This document shows positions 59,861 to 64,000 of a stretch of DNA of 64,000 nucleotides, in pieces. Below the pieces are notes generated by a model. That model searched no databases. It saw only the letters and a program-made list of their open reading frames with translations, and was not told the DNA's origin. Position numbers and translations under genes: made by a program. Position 1 is the first letter of the stretch; each line of letters begins with the position of its first letter. The stretch is from Chenopodium formosanum (taxonomy: Eukaryota; Streptophyta; Magnoliopsida; Caryophyllales; Amaranthaceae), in NCBI GenBank assembly GCA_024500155.1, contig CM044857.1, positions 5,148,501 through 5,212,500 of the forward strand. Direction: 5' to 3'.

Positions 59861-61139
59861 AAGATAGGATATTTTATTATATTTTACTAATTCACTCTTT
59901 ATTCTATTTTTTATTATCTTGTGAAGAAGAAAATGATGAAATTTGGTCGTGACTTGAAGATCGTATCAGAGAACCAAATTCACTTTGCTATTGATTTGAA
60001 GGATGAAGCAAAAACACATCCACAAGAGTCTCAATCTCAAGGAGAAGATGATATTCTAATCCTCAGATCTTAGCAAAAATTGATGAAATAGTGTTAGCTG
60101 CTATGCAGAGCAAAAAGTTAGCCTCTGATTTGGATAAGTTTGATATTAAGCTTAAGCCTGATGAAATTGTAAGTTTAATTACCTTTATTATTATTTTATA
60201 TATTAAATTCATTTAAGATTTGTATCTGATATTAATGTTGATTTTATATAGGTGAATAATGTTATTGCTGACCTTGATTTGGAAAAAGACCAAAGTCAAG
60301 ATAATGAAGGTAATTTAGAGGATGCAAATCAAGGAAAAAAAAAATCAATGTAGAGGAAGAAACTGATATACCTGAAAGTGGTATGGCTGAAGAGATACCA
60401 GAGGATAATAAAGATAAAGGCAATGTCTTGACTATTGACCAAGGAACTGATGTTGATCAATATTTGAATAGAGAACCAGAATCAGTTGCTGTTTCAGTTG
60501 GTGCAGAAGCTGCTGCTGTATATTCTGAACCTGACACAACACCATCAGAAAATGTGGTTAATTCAGTTGGTGGGGAAGGTGTTCTTGGTTCTAAAATTGT
60601 GGTTGGTCCTGAAGTTGTCACAGAATCATTAGAAACTTCAACATCACCTCCAAGAACACCAAAGAAAGCCAAGGGACTTAATGAATTTTATTCTGCTGGT
60701 TTAAATGATAATCAGGCTAGGCTTGTGCAAGAAGGCAGGAGTTTTTCCAAGGGAACTAATCCTATGCCTCAGTTTCAATTAATTACTCCTACTCCTCCTA
60801 GTCCTGAACCATCCTCTCTACCATCTCAAGAAAAAAAATGCAGAAGTTACTGAAGAAGAAGTTCCAGTAACTATTGAAAAATAAAGTAAAAATGACAAGG
60901 ATGTTAACAGCACATCTAAGGTCTAATATGTGTATTTTATTTGAATAATTTATTAAAATAATTTTTGTATTTAACTTTGATATTTTATATAAATAAATGT
61001 ATATATTTTTTATATCTATTATACATATGATTTCAGGTTTTTGCTAAATCTGATGATTTAATTCAGTCTAAAGTTACAGAAGAACATCATTTACCTATTG
61101 ATTAGGTGCATCAGGTAATTTTTTATGTTATTTTTTTCA

Positions 61140-61690
61140 TGAGTTAAAGTATTTTAGTCAGAAATTAGATTTATTTTGTCATGAATTAAATTAATTTTAT
61201 CAGAAATTTGTTTATTTATTATTATCAGGAATTAGATTATTTTTGTCATTTATTAGATTAGTTGTGTCAAGAATTAAAATATGTCTAGCTGTAAGCAATA
61301 AGATTGGTTCAGTCAGAAATTAGATTAATTATATCAGGAATAAGAATATTTATCAGGTATTAGATTGTTTTGGCTAGGAATTAAATTATTTTTGTTAGGA
61401 AGTAAATTATTTCAATCAGGAGTAAAGTTGTTCCAGTCAGAAATTAGATTATTTTTATCAGGAATAAGAATACTTTAGTCAGAAATTATAGCTTTTTGGT
61501 CAGAAATTAACTTTTTTTTGAAAGTAAATACATTTTTAATCAGGAATAAGATTGTTTCATTCAGGTATTAGATTGCTTTTTTCAGGAGTAAGAACCTTGC
61601 TACCAGGAATTAGAATATTTAATTCAAGATTCATATTATATTAGTATAGATTATTATTGTCATGATTTAGATTATTTTTGTTTGATATTA
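61140..61690. repeat. 21-bp-type repeat array (third long intron)
   Basis: The same monomer as in the other long introns, without an obvious higher-order period, within intron 61115-61708. Confidence 0.85.
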
Positions 61691-62884
61691 ATTTTTTTTT
61701 TCTTGCAGGAAGTAGAAGCTCAGCCTAGAGATACAAGTGCAGTTTTAGATTTATTGAGAAATAAATATGTTCCAAAGGAATTTGTTCCAAAGGAATCTAT
61801 TGCAAATGAATCCTACTACTCCGAATGCTGACATAATTCTAATAGATAAAACTCCTACTCCTCCTATTGCTGCTGATTTGTCTCAAGATGAGCTTATGGT
61901 ATTAGGAACTCAGCCTCCTAAAACACACATTCAGTTAATTAATATAGATAAAATTTCTACTGCTACAAATGATCCTGCTGAGACTCCTTTATTGCTGCTG
62001 ATAAATATTCTAAAAAAAGGGTTGAGAGATGGCAATATTTAAGAGAAAAACAGCAATTGACATTGCAAGCTAATTTGGAAGCAGCTGGTGATCCAGATTG
62101 GGTAGAACCCCCTATTGATAAGATTCCGATTGAAAATCGACAAATTCTTGTCTCTAGGAATTTGCAGGAAAATAAGCCTTTGTATCTGAAAAATTTGATT
62201 GGACATGAAAGATATATGTGTGACTTCCTCTTTTACATGCAATATGAAGAGGAGAAGGAGTTAGATCCTATAGGAGAAGATGAGGGATTTAAGGCGCGTA
62301 ACAACAGTCTATACATACGAGATACTGGTACTGTTATCTGTCAGTTTCCCACTGAAGATATTTCACAAAGCGATTTTATTTTGGTTAAAGAGGAGTTCTG
62401 TTCGCTGCGTCCCTCTGTCTGGATTAATAGTGCTATTCATGATGCTTGGGCTTCTATGATGAATATTGAAGAGAGCAAAATAACTGACAGAGGTGTTTTT
62501 CAGTACAAAAGATTTGTTTTTCATACTGGAGTTGCTGTAAGTTTTTTCTTTTTCTTTACTTATTATTTTTGGAATTTTTATTTATATAATATAATATATT
62601 TTTTATATTTTTGTTTTGTAGGAAGTTATAGATATATACATAAAAAAGAGAAATATCTATAAAAAGAAGTTAACTTCATTAAAGAACAGGAAGAAATTTT
62701 GAAGACCTTGGAAGATAATCCAAAAGAATATGAAAAGTTTAAGCATGAGCTGAAAAAAAGGGAGCTTGCATTGGAATTGAAAAAACATGATGCTCAAGAT
62801 GTTTATAATTCCATTGATAAGTGGGTTAAGCGTTTTCCATTGCTCAACATAGCTGAAGCAGAATTGTTAAGTTTTTAACTTTAT

Positions 62885-63310
62885 TTCTTCTTTTAGTCAG
62901 GGTAATATATTTTGTCAGGTATTAGCTTTTATAGTCAGGTATTAGCCAAATATATTAAGATATTAGCTTTTTTAGTTCAGGTATTAGCTTCTTATTGTCA
63001 GGTAATATTTCATTCTAGTCAGATAGTAGGTTGTTTTTATAGTGAGGTATTAGCCTAATATAGTAAGATATTAGCTTCTTTAAGTTAGGTATTAGCTTCT
63101 TATTGTCTGGTAATAATTCATTGTACTCAATAATAGTTTATTTTAGTGAGGTATTATATTTTTATAGTCAGGTATTAGATTTATATTTAGCCAGATATCA
63201 TCATGTTATATTCAGGTATTAGCCAAATATAGTAAGATATTAAAATCTTTTAGTCCGGTATCAGCTTCTTATAGTCAGATAATAATTTATTCTATTCAAA
63301 CAGAAGTTTA
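62885..63310. repeat. Diverged 20-21-bp repeat array (fourth long intron)
   Basis: The monomer is shifted to GTCAGGTATTAGC plus an AT-rich tail. A longer block GTATTAGCCAAATATA recurs (62939, 63047 as GTATTAGCCTAATATA, 63216), so the spacing is irregular. It is related to the monomers of the earlier introns by TCAGG-ATTAG. Confidence 0.85.
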
Positions 63311-64000
63311 ACTTATTATGTTTATTTATTTTGCAGATAATCTTTCTCATTAGGTACCACAATCATTATACTCTGATGGTTTTCAATTTCATTCCCGGTA
63401 AAACTCCACAGATAGATTGGATAAATAACAGAACTAATATTACTCGAGAACATTTGGATGGAATAGATAAATATTTGGTAAGATTTTTTTAAATAATTAT
63501 ATAAACCTGTTTATTGAAAATTATACTTTTAGATACTTACATATATATATTTATATTTACAGGTTAGAGCTGCTTATATTTATTACTCAAGCATGATCAT
63601 CCAAAAGCTAATATTATTACAACTTTGAGTTGGCATATTCCTTCTTTTTCATGGAAGACAAGCACTGAAAATTATGATTGTGGGCATTTTACATTAATGT
63701 GTATGCAAAGGTACACTGGATTAGATGGAGGACTTGTTGATTTGAAACTTGTAAGTATTTTTTCTCTTTTGTTTTTTTATTTATACTAATTTTTTTTAGT
63801 GTTCTTATTTTTGTATAAATTTGCAGAAGCAAAATCAGAAGTAGTATAGATGCAGAATTGCTTTTGATTTGATGAATAGAGAAGAGAATTTTTTGCGCAA
63901 GCAACTGTGGAATGATTGCATTGCATTTTCTATTAACAAGGATAAAATTTTCAAAACTCAGCCTGCAAGGAAGAAGCTTGAGAGTAAATATGAGAAGGAA

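Larger units (their letters stand above)
57023..64000 (+). pseudogene. Ulp1-like cysteine peptidase gene, transposon-associated, decayed, running off the window
   Basis: Exons inferred: 57023-57126, 57205-57273, 57906-59125, 59927-60168, 60252-60920, 61037-61114, 61709-62536, 62622-62865, 63337-63477, 63563-63750, 63827-end. All introns are GT-AG. The N-terminal part has an IGFGGLLHMNLKENISHQLY segment and an HIDSSDITDVLGIPY segment, typical of plant proteins that end in an Ulp1 (C48) peptidase. Low-complexity acidic/Lys-rich linkers follow. The C-terminal part keeps the His region (NHYTLMVFNF) and the Cys region (NYDCGHFTLMCMQRYTG). Ulp1 enzymes remove SUMO; this subclass is known from Mutator-type (Kaonashi) and other elements, with unknown targets. 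Stops at 57098, 58387, 58608 and 61103, and frameshifts near 58740, 60055 and 63600, show it is broken. Confidence 0.72.

Noticed and set aside
59280..63310. CRISPR-like array
   Set aside because: Monomers are contiguous, degenerate and AT-rich with no unique spacers, in introns of a eukaryotic gene.

Overview
This is a nuclear plant (eudicot) chromosome segment, AT-rich and dominated by nested transposable elements. It has one clearly intact conventional gene. Spliced GT-AG exons, plant LTR retrotransposon lineages, MITEs, Helitrons and MULEs rule out bacterial or organellar DNA. Repeat style suggests Caryophyllales (Amaranthaceae), but that is only an impression.

Layout. 1-11486: the 3' half of a Tat-lineage Ty3/Gypsy element (RNase H, second RNase H, broken integrase, an antisense extra gene, 3' LTR). 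A solo LTR is nested in it, and a CACTA element is nested in that solo LTR. 11487-17362: intergenic DNA with several hAT-like, Stowaway-like and Tourist-like MITEs. 17363-26111, minus strand: a complete ten-exon FREE1/FYVE1 gene (574 residues) for a plant ESCRT-associated FYVE protein; every junction could be placed and stays in frame. 26640-27470: a stretch of organelle-like composition, possibly mitochondrial DNA. 28426-33369: a Mutator-like element (MULE2) with a 9-bp target duplication, inserted at the very end of a Helitron. It carries a GRF zinc-finger ORF and its own nested LTRs. 34525-34995: a second Helitron. 36199-46007: three solo LTRs around a decayed gene of the transposon-associated Ulp1-like class. 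46317-52982: a hAT element (8-bp duplication) that swallowed a 5.0-kb MULE (MULE1). MULE1 has a decayed transposase gene and an intact GRF zinc-finger gene transcribed convergently, the arrangement of mudrA/mudrB in MuDR. 53.1-56.2 kb: LINE-like and unidentified coding remnants plus two small hAT elements. 57023-64000: a decayed multi-exon Ulp1-like peptidase gene running off the window.

Most notable points. (i) All four long introns of the Ulp1-like gene are filled with one degenerate repeat of about 21 bp; in one of them it forms a regular 126-bp higher-order array of six distinct monomers. (ii) Both MULEs carry a GRF zinc-finger ORF; in MULE1 it is intact while the transposase is dead. (iii) In the Tat element the antisense gene's TATA box overlaps the polypurine tract. 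(iv) Exact target-site duplications allow the nesting order of most elements to be read directly.

Positions of splice sites, duplications and stops were read by eye; family assignments rest on recognised motifs, not on database searches.
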